Source of the DNA: Neodontobutis hainanensis
Taxonomy: Eukaryota > Chordata > Actinopteri > Gobiiformes > Odontobutidae
Direction: 5' to 3'
Assembly (NCBI GenBank): GCA_024349245.1
Contig: JALDNG010000001.1
Span: 818,001 to 882,000, forward strand
DNA length: 64,000 bases
The number at the start of each line of letters is the position of its first letter. Position 1 is the stretch's first letter. Made by a program: the position numbers and the translations under genes. Below, in pieces: positions 23,501-35,299 of the stretch. The notes under the pieces were generated by a model, which ran no database searches, was not told the origin of the DNA, and worked only from the letters and a program-made list of their open reading frames with translations.

Positions 23501-26500
23501 TGCGATACAAATATTGAGACTGATAATGTCACGATTCCAATACATTTGCAATATATTGTGCAGTCCTAATTTATACTCTTTGTTAGGCGGGTGAGGACCC
23601 TCGTCACGGCGGACCGCCTGTCCTGCCTCGGCCCTCGAGCACCTTCACCTCGTCCAGCAGAGCTCAGTGCCAGGACGTCGTGCCAGTGGGTCAGTAAACA
23701 TGAACAAGCTTTTAAATAATCCTCCTAAAAAAAACATAATAAAACAGACTTTGTGTGACGTTTTTTTTTTTTTCAGCTTATAATGACAAGATTGTGGCGT
23801 TTCTACGACAACCCAACATCTTTGAGATTTTACAAGAGAGACAGCCCGACCTAAGCCGCAACCATTCACTCAGGTACACAATTCAACCAATCACATAACA
23901 GTACCCCTTATAGATCAAAACAGCTTGGACTCAAAGGACATTAGAAAGACAACATTTATAAACTACTAAGACAGAGATCATTTGGAAAAACAACAAAGAA
24001 ATGCCTTAATATGGCAAAAGTCTTTGTGGTTCCTGTAAACCACAGACACTTTGAAGCTCTCAAAAACATAGAGGCGTGAATCGCTCCAGTTTGTAGTTAA
24101 AAGTTACTATGACAACAGGGAGAAGGTGCAGCTGATCCGCACAGATGGAGTGTCAGGACTGGCCAGGCTGTCAGGAGATGCCGACCTTGTCATACTTCTG
24201 AGGTGAGATCATCCTTCTGGCTTCCTCTTCATAATGCTTGCATCCTTCCTTCCTTCCTCCATCCTCATTGTTCCGTTTGCTTTCTTGATTCATTTTGCAG
24301 TCTTTTCGAAGATGAAGTTATGTCTTATGTGCCTCCTCACGCCTTATTGCATCCCAGCTACTGCCAGTCTCCTCGGGGATCCCCGGTCTCCTCCCCACAG
24401 AACTCTCCTGGTAACTCCTCCACAAACACTAGGAGCTATGTATTCACACCAGCAGGCTTTCTTTAAGTTTGAATGTTTGTGATAACATTTAGCATCCAAA
24501 AATGTTACTTTTCTTACAACTGTAGAAAAAATAACATTTCCAGAAACTGAAACTGTGGCATACAACACTGACACTTCTTTTCCGCCATCTAGGTACCCAG
24601 AGAGCGAACGCCAGAGCCCCAGCTCCGTACAAGAGAGATTTCGAGGCCAAATTACGCAACTTCTACAGGAAGCTTGAAACAAAAGGCTATGGCCAAGGAC
24701 CGGGGAAGCTAAAGTATGTGCACTAAAGTATATGCAGCCATACACTTAAGTTGTTTTTATGTGTGTGATTGGTCTGTCAATAAACCAGCCTATTTACTCT
24801 CAGACTTATCATTCGTCGAGACCATCTGCTGGAAGACGCCTTCAATCAGATCATGTGCTATTCCCGTAAAGACCTGCAGCGCAGCAAGCTCTATGTCAGC
24901 TTTGTTGGGGAAGAGGGGTGAGTCTAACAGTGGTTGACTCAGGATAAAAAGCTCTCAATGTATTTGATCAGTAGAAAAAGATCATATAAATGTGTTATAA
25001 TCAGTAACATGAGAAGGAAAGATAAGTGATTAAAATGTGTCTTTTATAGGTTGGATTACAGTGGACCTTCCAGAGAGTTCTTCTTCCTGGTGTCCAGAGA
25101 GCTTTTCAACCCCTACTATGGTCTGTTTGAGTATTCAGCCAATGACACCTACACTGTTCAGATCAGCCCCATGTCCGCCTTTGTTGACAATCATCACGAA
25201 TGGTATGTTCTTACTAGACACATACCGCTTAACCGAGAGATATGGGACAGTTGATAAAATAGGAAATGTACATTTGTTTTGTTCAGGTTCCGTTTTAGCG
25301 GTCGTATCCTCGGCTTGGCTTTAATTCATCAGTATCTACTTGATGCCTTCTTCACCAGACCCTTCTATAAAGGCCTACTGCGCATGTAGGTCCAATACAA
25401 TTATTACATCATCTTCATGCAGAGAATACATACTGACTCGGTTGTTTTTTCTTTAGTTCATGTGAACTGAGTGATCTGGAGTATCTGGATGAAGAGTTCC
25501 ACCAGTCTCTCCAGTGGATGAAGGACAACGACATAGAAGACATGCTGGACCTCACGTTTACCGTCAATGAAGAAGTCTTTGGACAGGTCCGCTCAAAACG
25601 AAATTGACTTGAGCAGGATTGTAGATAGGTTTTGTAGATATATTGTATTTAAAGACTAATGCAAGTTTATATTTATATTTACATGGGTTTCTATGATTCA
25701 ACAATATACAAAGCAGCTACCAGATTTCAACGATAAAAGGCTTGTGAAGGTAGGAATTAATTTGACTTTGTTGTGTGTTGGTTTAGATTACTGAGAGGGA
25801 GCTGAAGCCTGGAGGAGCCAACATCCCTGTTACAGAAAAGAACAAGAAAGAGTACATCGAGCGCATGGTAAAATGGAGGATAGAGAGAGGAGTGGTCCAG
25901 CAGACGGAAAGCTTGGTCCGGGGCTTCTGTGAGGTATGACAAAGTTTCTCCAAACAAATCATTACTTCACTGTTTGTTTTTGTACAATAGTTCTTCACTG
26001 TGATGTTTTATTTGAGGTGGTGGATGCAAGGCTGGTGTCAGTGTTTGACGCTCGAGAACTAGAGCTGGTGATTGCTGGCACGGCTGAGATTGACCTGTCA
26101 GACTGGAGGAACAGCACAGAGTACAGAGGAGGTAGGACAGGAAAGAACAAAGGATTTACTGTCGAATGTTCACAGAATCCTTGATAACCTTTGTCATTAT
26201 GCAAATGCACTGTCAACCATGTTGCTTTTCTCAAGGAAATGTGACAAAATGCTGTGGAGAGATAAAAGTTCTCATTTCTGGAAGCTTTTGAATTCATTAC
26301 CATGGTTACAAGAGAGTGTGTTATCTCTAGGTTACCATGACCACCACATTGTGATCAGGTGGTTCTGGGCAGCTGTGGAGAGGTTCAACAATGAACAGAG
26401 ACTTCGACTGCTGCAGGTAGGCTTTGTTTTTGGTCATTTCTTTTCAGTAATTTTGTGGCATCTTTGTTTTAAATTTTTGTGCTTCAGTTTGTGACAGGCA

Positions 26501-26845
26501 CTTCCAGTATTCCATATGAAGGCTTTGCAGCTCTTCGAGGAAGCAATGGACCTCGCAGATTCTGTGTGGAGAAGTGGGGCAAAGTCACAGCATTGCCCAG
26601 GTGACAGCACAATACTCAAACCCAAATACTCCTCTGTAAAAAATGAGTTTTTTTCTGATGGCAGTCAATTGTATGGTTGTGAATGAAAGCTTCTGTTCAA
26701 GAGAATTCATGTCTGTTTTGATTCCTCCTCCAGAGCTCACACTTGTTTCAATCGGTTAGACCTTCCACCATACCCCTCCTTCTCGATGCTCTATGAGAAG
26801 ATGCTGACAGCGGTAGAAGAAACCAGCACTTTCGGGCTAGAATAA
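14521..26845 (+). CDS. hecw2: HECW2 (NEDL2) HECT-type E3 ubiquitin ligase, 30 coding exons
   Basis: Transfers ubiquitin from an E2 through a catalytic cysteine to WW-bound substrates in the cytoplasm. The HECW2-like N-terminus ([32 protein letters not shown]) separates it from HECW1. Domains in order: N-terminal HECW domain, C2 (exons around 17880-18719), a long acidic Ser/Glu-rich linker (18802-20455), WW1 ([16 protein letters not shown], 21385), WW2 (22600-22790), HECT (about 24600-26845). The catalytic Cys is in [11 protein letters not shown] near 26746. It ends EETSTFGLE. Exons: 14521-14920, 16501-16608, 16880-16974, 17554-17629, 17880-18049, 18125-18267, 18619-18719, 18802-19616, 20067-20205, 20285-20455, 20855-20956, 21385-21535, 21620-21723, 21807-21931, 22444-22629, 22717-22869, 23587-23689, 23777-23873, 24119-24202, 24301-24410, 24593-24713, 24804-24917, 25050-25202, 25287-25385, 25457-25586, 25787-25933, 26017-26131, 26331-26416, 26488-26600, 26734-26845. 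Total 4623 nt, 1540 aa, in phase throughout. The start has a good Kozak context (aaccATGG). The a or b teleost copy is not determined. Confidence 0.96.
23123..23568. mobile_element. hAT-type MITE in a hecw2 intron, 446 bp
   Basis: Termini TAGAGCTGCACAATAT and its near-complement at the right end (ATATTGTGCAGTCCTA) are flanked by a perfect 8-bp target duplication, atttatac, at 23115-23122 and 23569-23576. Inside, 23203-23241 forms a strong hairpin (ATTTGAATGCTCTTTT and its complement). A run of diverged 'GACTAAACCAGG' words follows. There is no transposase. Confidence 0.85.
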
Positions 26846-28080
26846 AAAGTACTGATAACCAGCCCTTCTGTCGTGAAGGCGGACACTGGAATCTACAGTA
26901 CAGACTCACTTTGCAGTGTTGTGTTTAATTTATTATGGGTACACTATTGCTCCCCGCTTTTCTTCTTTTGCACCATTTTTTGTTCCTACATAGTATTACA
27001 ATGTTTCACCTGTGCAAGTCAAGAATGAGGACCCGCACTGCCTTTGGAACTCTATGATGAGGTTTTAGGTTTAGCCGTACCAGAACAAGACTATAAGTAC
27101 ACAGAAGATGAAGAAGCAACCACTGCCTTTGATCTGCTTTTCAGCTTCAGAATTGCAAAGACTGATGTATTCATGTCTGGAGGACCCTCTGGAACTGTGA
27201 GCTTCAGTTGTGCTTTTGCTGTTCCACATCGTCTCATCTTGGCCTCTTATTGTTACTGAATTTGATAAAAAGAAAAATAGACATGAGCAGCATCTGAGGT
27301 GACTTTTAAACTTTGTGGAGTTTTACAGAGAACAGCTGATTTTGGAGTCCACATTAAAGCTTTGGTATTGTTCTTATGGTATTTTCATCAAAAACAACAA
27401 AAACACATTTTCTAATTATGTGGCAGTGACGTGAATTGAATGTAACTAAATTATATATTGTGTGAAACGTGAAGGCTTTTTCTACTGGGGCAGTTGAAAT
27501 GCCAACATTATTTATCTTTTGAATTGGCCTACTTTAAACTATTATGTGTGGAATGTGACTGAAAGTGGTCATAACCCGGGTGTTTTCTAAAGTTTATTGA
27601 TTATTATTGATTGAGAGTAAATTGTATATTAAAATATGCAAAACAGACTGAAAATTGTTATGGATAAAAACTGAGCTTCAGCTTCTGTTTCTTCTGTAGG
27701 TTAAAGGTCATTTCTTAAAATAGCATCATTAAAGTACATAAAGCTAAAACTAATAATCCATCAACAGGAAACAGTTTTTTAACATCCACCAGGTTTAATT
27801 TGGCAACTTGTGTATTTTACATATATAAAATTTAATACATAGGTATTATTGCATTGTAGGTTTTTCTATTTCAGTCACCATCTGTCATTTGAGTTTACTT
27901 CATTGAGTTAATTTAATACCAGACTGTAAAGATGATTATTCACTTTTTGTTATTGTAGTAACATAACCATTACTATCACTCCCCTGCACTAAGAATGTAA
28001 ACATACCTTAAATGGCCACTGTAAATGTAAAAACACAATTATCAATCACAGTCTACTTTTAACAAACACATGTGAATAAA
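26846..28080 (+). other. hecw2: hecw2 3'UTR and candidate poly(A) signals
   Basis: AT-rich sequence without a second gene. ATTAAA lies at 27353-27358 and 27628-27633, and AATAAA at 28075-28080. The true cleavage site cannot be chosen from sequence alone. Confidence 0.5.
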
Positions 28081-28953
28081 TGCCTCAAGTTGAGCCCAGA
28101 CCAAAAAGATGCACAGCCGGGTAATATTTTAAACTCTGTATTGTCCTTGTTTTCACTGTACTCTCCACCAGATATCTAAAATGCATATGGTTACATTTTT
28201 AGTTTTAATGAACAGAAATGTAAAGATCCATTGTTAATGTAATATTCCCTGACCCCATTGCACTGCCCTCCTTTTGTCAAACCAGAATGTACCAAAGTTA
28301 TCGGGCCAGACTTCACTGGCTGTCACTGTAAAGTCCACTCACTTTGCAATTTGACAGTTTTGTCACATTTAGTAAAATGTCATCACTGGCTAACTATCTT
28401 TGCAATGTTTGTGTCTTTTTATCTAAATTTCGTCTAATTACTGGTTTGGATTATTATGGTTTTGTGTCAACCAGTAGCATAGCCTATAAATCTAATTAGT
28501 CATCAAACGACACAAAAATGTGTAAAAACATTAAAAGGCAATCATAATGGGCTGCAGTTTAGTATTTAACCACAAGATGGTGACAGCAAACCGTGAACCA
28601 GTTGCAAACGGACTTTGCTAAATAACTAATTAGCACCTACACTAGAAAATAAGAAAAAATTACAGAACTCCCACAAAATGTATTTAAAAAAATTCACTGT
28701 ATAATGGATATCAAAGGGACATCCAAATAATAGCCTCCTTACGTTTACACAACTTTATAAAAATGGCGCCCCCGAGGCAGACGTGTTTGCTCCTCAACCG
28801 GAAATGAAAGAGTGCTGAGCTCTGATTATCACCATAGATAGTAAATAAAAAGACCTGGCTCTCAGACAAAGTCCCAGAGGACGTCATTCAGCTACAGACA
28901 CTCTCTGTTCACCGACGTGACCGAACTGCAGCGTCCGGTGAGGCTAAAGGGGG

Positions 28954-28955
<2 letters not shown>
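28081..28955. other. Intergenic, no gene seen
   Basis: AT-rich sequence. From about 28760 it becomes more GC-rich, leading into the GT microsatellite. I see no supported coding exon. Confidence 0.4.
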
Positions 28956-29019
<64 letters not shown>

Positions 29020-29021
29020 GC

Positions 29022-29060
<39 letters not shown>

Positions 29061-29089
29061 CGTGCGCGTGTGTGTGTGTGTGTGTGTGT
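28956..29089. repeat. (GT)n microsatellite
   Basis: About 134 bases of GT repeats with interspersed GC steps. It makes long artificial Cys-Val or Thr-His open frames on both strands. Confidence 0.98.
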
Positions 29090-29097
29090 CAAAGACT

Positions 29098-29511
29098 CGT
29101 AGTGTGGAGATTTACAGACAGTTGAGGAGCACTGCATGTGCCACTGAGCTTACGGATGTTCTCACCTCCATCTTCAACCTCTCCCTCAGCCAGTGCATCG
29201 TTCCTTCTTGCTTTTTGACCACAACCGTCATCCCGCCCGCCTAAGAAGAACCCACCAACCTGCCTGAACGCCTACAAGCCAGTGGCACTCAGTCCAATCA
29301 TCATGAAGTGTTTCGAGAGAGTGGTGCTGGATCATATTCAGAGTAGACACTATTGACCCCTGCAGTATGCCTACCGGCCCAACAGGGCTACTATTTTTAC
29401 TTTTTACTATACATCATTTTAATGTGGAAAGAAAAGTAAGAATTTTATTGTGCAGGTAAACATGTTTTCTGTCTGTGCACATGACAATAAACACTGTTGA
29501 ACCTTTGAACC
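29098..29511 (+). mobile_element. CR1/L2-group LINE, rearranged 3' fragment
   Basis: Translation contains CATELTDVLTSIFNLSLSQC and IVPSCFLTTTVIPP, the RT approach seen in fish CR1/L2/Rex1 LINEs. Weaker matches to 'MKCFERVVLDHI' and 'LQYAYRPNRAT' follow in shifting frames. It ends in a typical 3' tail, ATGACAATAAACACTGTTGA, with a short ttgaacc tandem repeat at 29497-29511. The region between the RT start and the tail is deleted. Confidence 0.75.
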
Positions 29512-29900
29512 TTTATTACAATCCAACTTTTTTTTTACCATCCAGCGATACAATGATTCAATACAAAACAGAGAAAAGACAATTGAGTCATGAATTGTTG
29601 TGCATTGTCCTAAAGCTGGCACAGTCTGAATGTCATTTTACTTCATCACTAAAAAGACATCTCGGTGTTGAACGTGGAGACCCTCGTTGCCGATTTGATC
29701 TCTTTTTTAGGTCTGTCCCTGGGCTCTGCACTTGTACATTTTCCTTGATCAGAGGTCCTCTCGAAGGTGTTCTAGAGACAGAAAAGCCATTGAGCCCATG
29801 ATTTACAAATACAATAAGACAGTACAGTCTATAACTAAACAGCTGAGAATGAACTATAAAAACAGGATTACATTTATGTTTGATTAAAATGTATAGTGTC

Positions 29901-31684
29901 TTACTCAAAAGTGACTTCTTTTGTCTTCCTGTCGTTCTCTTCAATATCTCTATGGAATATAACAATAGTTAACATGGCAGCAGAAGTACCACTAGAAAAT
30001 ATATTCAGGGTAAAATACCTGTTCTTTTGTTTTTTCCGGGCAACCAGGACTGTTGTGACAATAACACAACCAAAGACCAGGACAATAAACAAAGCCATGA
30101 TGATCAAGCCTAAGAGAAAAATGTATCTATATAACAAATAATTGAGAGTAACAGTGTCATACTTAACAGGGCTAAACTTACTGTAATCCGTAGCGTTTGG
30201 TTCAGATTCCAAAACAAAACCTGTACAAACAAACCAAACATGAAATAAATGCCGCTTATTCCTTCTTTAAGGAGCTCTTTTTAAATACATTCAGATTTTT
30301 GTCAGATTTTGTGCTCTCTAAATATAGTTTTATTCATAAAATGCATCTCACCTGAAATGGTTTTAAACACTTGTTGCTCAGAGACAAACAGTGACCTGAC
30401 AGAACACCTCACGTTAGTCTCGTTCCTGTGAGAAGCAGCCAGAACAGCAGAAGTGTTGACAGTCACAGAGCCGTTACTGTTCGTCACAATAACAGTCTCA
30501 TTATGTGTCCAGATGATTTGTTGGGTATCTAATGTAACATTGGGAGTAGGACGTCCTGTGGCTGAGCAGGACACAACCAGGTCCCCACTGGAGTTGGATT
30601 CAGTGACATTTAGGAAAGGTCCATGCAGCTCTGCAAAGAACAAACATTACTAGAGCCTATACAAGACACAGACTCATTCAAAGACAATCACTGACTCTAA
30701 AATAAACACATGTCATGCATTCTGATCCTGGCTGGTCCTTACCATACACCTGAAGGCAGGTTTTGAACTTGACTGCAACTTCAGATGAGCTGATGAGCAG
30801 ACAGAGGTAACAGCCTTCGTCCTGCCTCGTCACATTCCTGACCACTATGGAGCAATCCCGCAGCCCAGGTTCTCTAAGTTCAATTTTACCAGAGTAACCC
30901 GGGTTGAGTGCGTGACGGCCAGACTGACAAGAGGCGACAGTCACCTCCTCTTCAGGTAGAATCTTCTGCCACATGACCTGGAGGACATCTTTGGACCGTG
31001 TGAGCGGACACTTGAGACAGGCCTCATCTCCAATTTTTACTGCTAAAGTCTGTTGTGCTTCAGTCTTGCTCTTCAAACCTGGAAGCAAGACATTTTATTT
31101 AAACTTTAATTAGAACAAATTAAGAAATCAAGAGTTTTTAAAATTTGTAAAATTTCTATTCTGTTAAGTATTGTTGTATTGTAAGTTTTGTATTGTCAGT
31201 TCTCAAATTAGCACAAATGTGGAATGTGTAGTGTTGACATAAATCAATTAATTAATATTTTATTTTATTTAAGTCTCATACATACAGTCCCAGCACATAT
31301 TAGCTTACATGACACTAACATAATAATAGAAAGATGACCTATTCAAACATATACACATCATTACAAGGGCTGTGGCATTTTCTGTTGAAAATATTTCAAA
31401 AGTCTTTTTTGCCCTAAATTATTTGTGAGTTTTATCCCTAAAAAGATTCTGCCAGTGATTTTATTTTCTTGTAAACGCACAAGGCAATTACATAGTCTGA
31501 GCACTTATGTCCTTAACTTATTATAACTCACTAAAAGTTATTATTTAATATAGAATATACAATAGGCCCCCTTCCCCATCAGGTTATTCTATGGTGTAAT
31601 GTTAATAAGTCATACTTTACCTTTAGAAAGAGCAACAGGTGAGAAAAAGAGAAGTAAAACTGCACTGTGAACGAGCAAAGCCAT
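29901..31684 (-). CDS. CD200-like membrane glycoprotein 1 (V + C Ig domains), 6 coding exons
   Basis: Type I membrane protein resembling CD200/OX-2, whose family members engage inhibitory receptors on myeloid cells. Exons (minus): 31621-31684, 30743-31078, 30352-30630, 30182-30220, 30019-30109, 29901-29949; 858 nt, 285 aa, in phase. Order: signal peptide (MALLVHSAVLLLFFSPVALS), V domain (CLKCPL, VMWQK, RQDEGCYLCLL), C-type domain (LVVSCSATGRPTPNV, IIWTHNE, NVRCSVRS) with many N-glycosylation sequons, stalk, membrane span (LIIMALFIVLVFGCVIVTTV) and a basic tail ending KTKEVTFE. The tail has no tyrosine motif. DEGCYxCL and SATGRPTP are CD200 family signatures. Orthology to mammalian CD200 versus another CD200-family member is not settled. 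Confidence 0.85.
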
Positions 31685-31976
31685 CTTCACGCGCCATAAT
31701 TCAAACTTGGAGGTGATCATTGACCACAAAGGGATGGACCATAGAGCCAGGTGTCACGACAATTTAGAATTTAAAACCGGTCCCTGGAGCTAGAAGCCTA
31801 CAAGTCTGACAAATACAAAAACGAGGTGTGTCACTTAGAGTAGGCTTTAAGTATATAATAATTCTATATATTACTGATAGTATAATAAATAAATAAATTA
31901 AATTGTAATAAAAGATTTTCCCCAGGAGCTGTAATGGTACGAGCCATATTAAAAGTGAAAGTAACAGAAGTCAGAA
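31685..31976 (-). promoter_or_regulatory. CD200-like 1 upstream region
   Basis: AT-rich sequence between the first coding exon and the inverted repeat. It holds AAAAGTGAAAGTAACAG at about 31951-31967, which resembles an interferon-response (GAAANNGAAA) element. The match is imperfect and positional support is weak. Confidence 0.3.
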
Positions 31977-32462
31977 TGACGTTGGACGCTGGATTCTCGG
32001 CTCCGCACGTGACACACCTGTGTGGCCCTTCATTGAGCCGAGCTCACTCTGGAAGCCCCGCCCTCAGCAAACGACGATCACTGGAAATGAATTAAATAAA
32101 TAAATAAATTCAATAGCTTCAAGATAAACAAATGTATTTTCTCCAAACCCCTTTAAAATAATAGATCTAATCTAAAGGCACAATGCACACCTTTTTTTTC
32201 CAATTTTCTCTTTTTTTGAATTTTATATAAATTTGTATGTACAAAAATATGAATTCTTTTCAATAGCTTTCAGGTCATGTGAACTAGCCACTTCAATCCA
32301 CTTTTATTTCATAGTACTAGCCTAGCAGTACCATGCACAGCTCTTTTTTCCACTTTTGTCTTTTTTAAAATTTTATATGAATTTTTATGTACAAAATCTC
32401 AATGATTTTTTTCATTAGCTTCAATGGCATGTTATCCACTCCCCTAAATTAACTTGATTCCT
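31977..32462. repeat. Left arm of a large inverted repeat
   Basis: This arm is the reverse complement, with moderate divergence, of 33648-34158. Shared landmarks include GACGTTGGACG (outer end), TGGAAATGAA followed by TAAATAAATAAAT, AATAGCTTCAAGATAAACAA and AATAGATCTAATCTA. Within the arm, a roughly 150 bp unit (AATAGCTT ... CATGCACACCTCTTTT) recurs at about 32112, 32262 and 32413. Confidence 0.85.
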
Positions 32463-32555
32463 GTAATACTAGTCGGAATCACGCACACCTGTTTTTATTG
32501 TGTTTTTTCTCTTTTCTGATTATACATGAATTTTATTTATGAAAATACAAAAACA

Positions 32556-33565
32556 AAACACTTCCTCCAGCACCTCAGGGGGATACCGAGGCGTTCCCAG
32601 ACCAGCTGAGAGACACAGTCCCTCCAGCGTGTCCTAGGTCTTCCCCGGGGTGTCTTCCCTAATGAGGCGTCCAGGAGGCATCCAAAACAGAGGCCTAAGC
32701 CACCTCAGCTGGCTCCTCTCGATGTGGAGGAGCAGCGGCTCTACTTTTAGCTCCTCCCGAGTGACCGAGCTTCTCACATTATCTCTAAGGGAACGCCCCG
32801 CCATCCTGCGGAGAAAGCTCATTGCAGCCACCTGTATCCAATCCGGGATCTTGACCCAAAGCTCATGACCATAGGTGAGAGGAGGAACATAGATCGACCG
32901 GTAAATCGAGAGCTTCACCTTGCAGCTCACCTCCTACTTCACCAAGACAGACCAGTACATTGACCCCATCACTGCTGAAGCTGCACCGATCCGTCTGTCA
33001 ATCTCACGCTCCCTCCTTCCCTCACTCGTGAACAAGACCCCGAGATACTTAAACTCCTCCACTTGAGACAGGAGCTCTCCACCGACCTGAAGGGGGCAAG
33101 CTGCCTTTTTACCGATGAGGATGAGGTTCAGCACCTTCAAGTCTGAGAACCATGGTCTCGGACTTGGAGGTGCTGATCTTCATCCCAGCCGCTTCACACT
33201 CGGCTGCAAACCGTCCCAGTGCACACTGAAGGTTCTGGCTTGATGGAGCCAACAGGACAACATCATCTGCAAAAAGCAGAGACAAGATCCTGTGGTCCCC
33301 AAACCAGACTCCCTCTGGACCCTGGCTGTGCTTAAAAATCCTGTCCATAAAGATAATGAACAGGACCGGTGACAAAGGGCAGCCCTGCCGAAGTCCAACA
33401 TGCACTGGGAACAGGTCTGACTTACTGCCGGCAATGCAAACCAAGCTCCTGCTCCGGTTATACAGGGACCGGACAGCCCTTAGCAAAGGGCCCCTGGGAG
33501 TATCCAGAGCACACAGTCAAATGCCTTCTCCAGATCCACAAAGCATACTGTATGTGGACTGGGCA
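32556..33565 (-). mobile_element. Rex3 (RTE-clade) non-LTR retrotransposon fragment
   Basis: Minus-strand translation gives successive RT blocks: FVDLEKAFDCVLW, LRQGCPLSPVLFIIFMDRIF, LLFADDVVLLAP, CEAAGMKISTSKSE, EEFKYLGVLFTSEGR, KLSIYRSIYVPPLTYGHELW and SFLRRMAGRSLRDNVRSS. Plus-strand 33367-33387 matches, as I recall it, the conserved site used for Rex3 PCR in fishes. The frame is broken near 33125 and 32930, and both ends are missing, so the copy is dead. It lies between the two inverted-repeat arms. Confidence 0.85.
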
Positions 33566-33647
33566 AATCCACGAATTACTTTTGTCTAACGTAATCACAC
33601 ACATACTATATCATTGTGCCGATTTATTGGTCTTCCCAAATTTCTGC

Positions 33648-34158
33648 CTTCCTAAGTTAATTTTCTGTGCATGTGTTCCCAAAAAGCTATTGAAAAAAAT
33701 CCTTGATTTTTAAAGAAAAAATTGGGGGGAAAAGAGGTGTGCATGGTAGGCTACTACGAGGCTAGTAACATAAATATAAAGTGGGTTGAAGTGACTAGAT
33801 CCCATGACCTAAAAGCTATTGAAAAAATCCACATTTCTTTTACATACAAAATATATATAAAATGTAAAAAAAAAGGTTGAAACAAAAAGTTGAAAAAAAA
33901 AGAGATGTACATGGTGCCACTAGATTAGATCTATTATTTTAAATGGGTTTGGAAAAAAAACATTTGTTTATCTTGAAGCTATTAAATTTATTTATTTACT
34001 TCATTTCCAGGGATCGTCATTTATTGATGTTTATTGTGTTACTGTGCTGAGGCCGGAGCTTCAGAGTGAGTTCGCCGAAACCATGACACAGTAGTCGGAC
34101 ACAGACATCTGAACCTCCCGGTGAAAGTGTGGAGCCAAATATCCTACGTCCAACGTCA
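33648..34158. repeat. Right arm of the large inverted repeat
   Basis: Counterpart of 31977-32462 in opposite orientation. Its outer end (ACGTCCAACGTCAATC) is followed by a consensus-looking donor (cgcg|gtaagt) at about 34174, so the duplicated outer part may once have been a promoter or first exon. Confidence 0.85.
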
Positions 34159-34949
34159 ATCTTACTTTACCGCGGTAAGTAACATCAACCCACGATACAA
34201 TTTACCATGCAGCAGCCTTCCTCCTTAAAGTGTAACTAAGACCTGGTCAGAGGCCTACTCCACACACTGATAATATTTGAACAATGCTGGAAAAGTGGGC
34301 AGAACCCGAGCAGCGACAGAGGGAACGACCCGAGGGCGGGGCTCAGCGGGCGCGTGCACGTGAGACTGACCTGAACTGTCAGACTCAGAAAGATGAAGAC
34401 TGGAGGGGCCCGAGTAGCTTTATTACGGACCTTCGACTGCATTTGTCAAATTGTTTGCAGAATATGTTAATTTTATGTTGAAAAGAAAATGACACACACT
34501 GTAACAGTCATATGCTTTATTCATATTTCAAATGTTGTTAATGCTGTTTTGTGTAGATGGCATAAAATTAAATAAATATAATAAAGAAGATAATTAACCA
34601 TTAAATAAACAGATTGAACTGTATTAAAGTGCAATAAACATGTACAAGACAAAAACAACAGTGGATTCAACCCTGAATAGACAAAGATGGACATTGGATG
34701 AAATTCTTAAATCTACACTAGATTTTTATACTTTCCTGACTTTTATCTGCTTCTTAGGCTTCACCTGCTAAAAATAAACCAGTGCATTAACTTCCTACTT
34801 AATACAATTTAAAATTCTTTACATCGCTCTCATATGAATCATTTTATCTCAGTCACTTCCAGTACAAGCTTCTTCCTACTTTTGTTAAAAACCTCATCAA
34901 GGCAAAAATATTTTTATGGCTCAAAAATACAAAGTATCCATTTGCCAAT
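34159..34949. other. Intergenic, no gene seen
   Basis: A moderately GC-rich start (34280-34400) passes into AT-rich sequence. There is a tttatt (AATAAA on the minus strand) at 34516-34521, about 780 bases beyond the CD200-like 2 stop. No coding exon is supported. Confidence 0.35.
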
Positions 34950-35255
34950 TGACCCCTGGGCGACTCAAGCACTTTCGACCCACTCCTTTCTGTCAGGAGT
35001 CTGCATGTCCTCCCAGTGTTAAAGTAGGTTCTCTCCAGGTCCGTCCTCCCACCGTCCAAACACATGCATGTGTAGGTCCGCTGGGAAATCTAAAAGTGTC
35101 TCTAGTGAATAAATGTGAAAGTGAATGGTTGTCTGTCTGTCTATGGCTACGGGTCAGCCCTGCGACTATCTGGCCATTGTCTAGAGTGTACCCCTCCTAA
35201 GGCCCAAAGTTGCTCCAGTCACTCGTGACCCCTAAGCGGAAGAAAATAAATAAAG
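34950..35255 (+). repeat. Dispersed vertebrate/teleost repeat (LINE- or SINE-tail type)
   Basis: A recognisable consensus series: 'gttctctccaggtccg', 'ccaaacacatgcatgt', 'tgaatggttgtctgtctgtc', 'ctagagtgtacccctcct', 'cgtgacccctaagcgg', ending in AAATAAATAAAG. This module is scattered through many fish genomes. Its precise family is not named here. Confidence 0.6.
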
Positions 35256-35299
35256 CGAATAAAGTGCTAGAAGTTCTCTGAAGTGTTAGTGTCATGGTG

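Noticed and set aside
28892..29244. Long Cys-Val and Thr-His open frames
   Set aside because: They are products of the (GT)n microsatellite on both strands, not genes.
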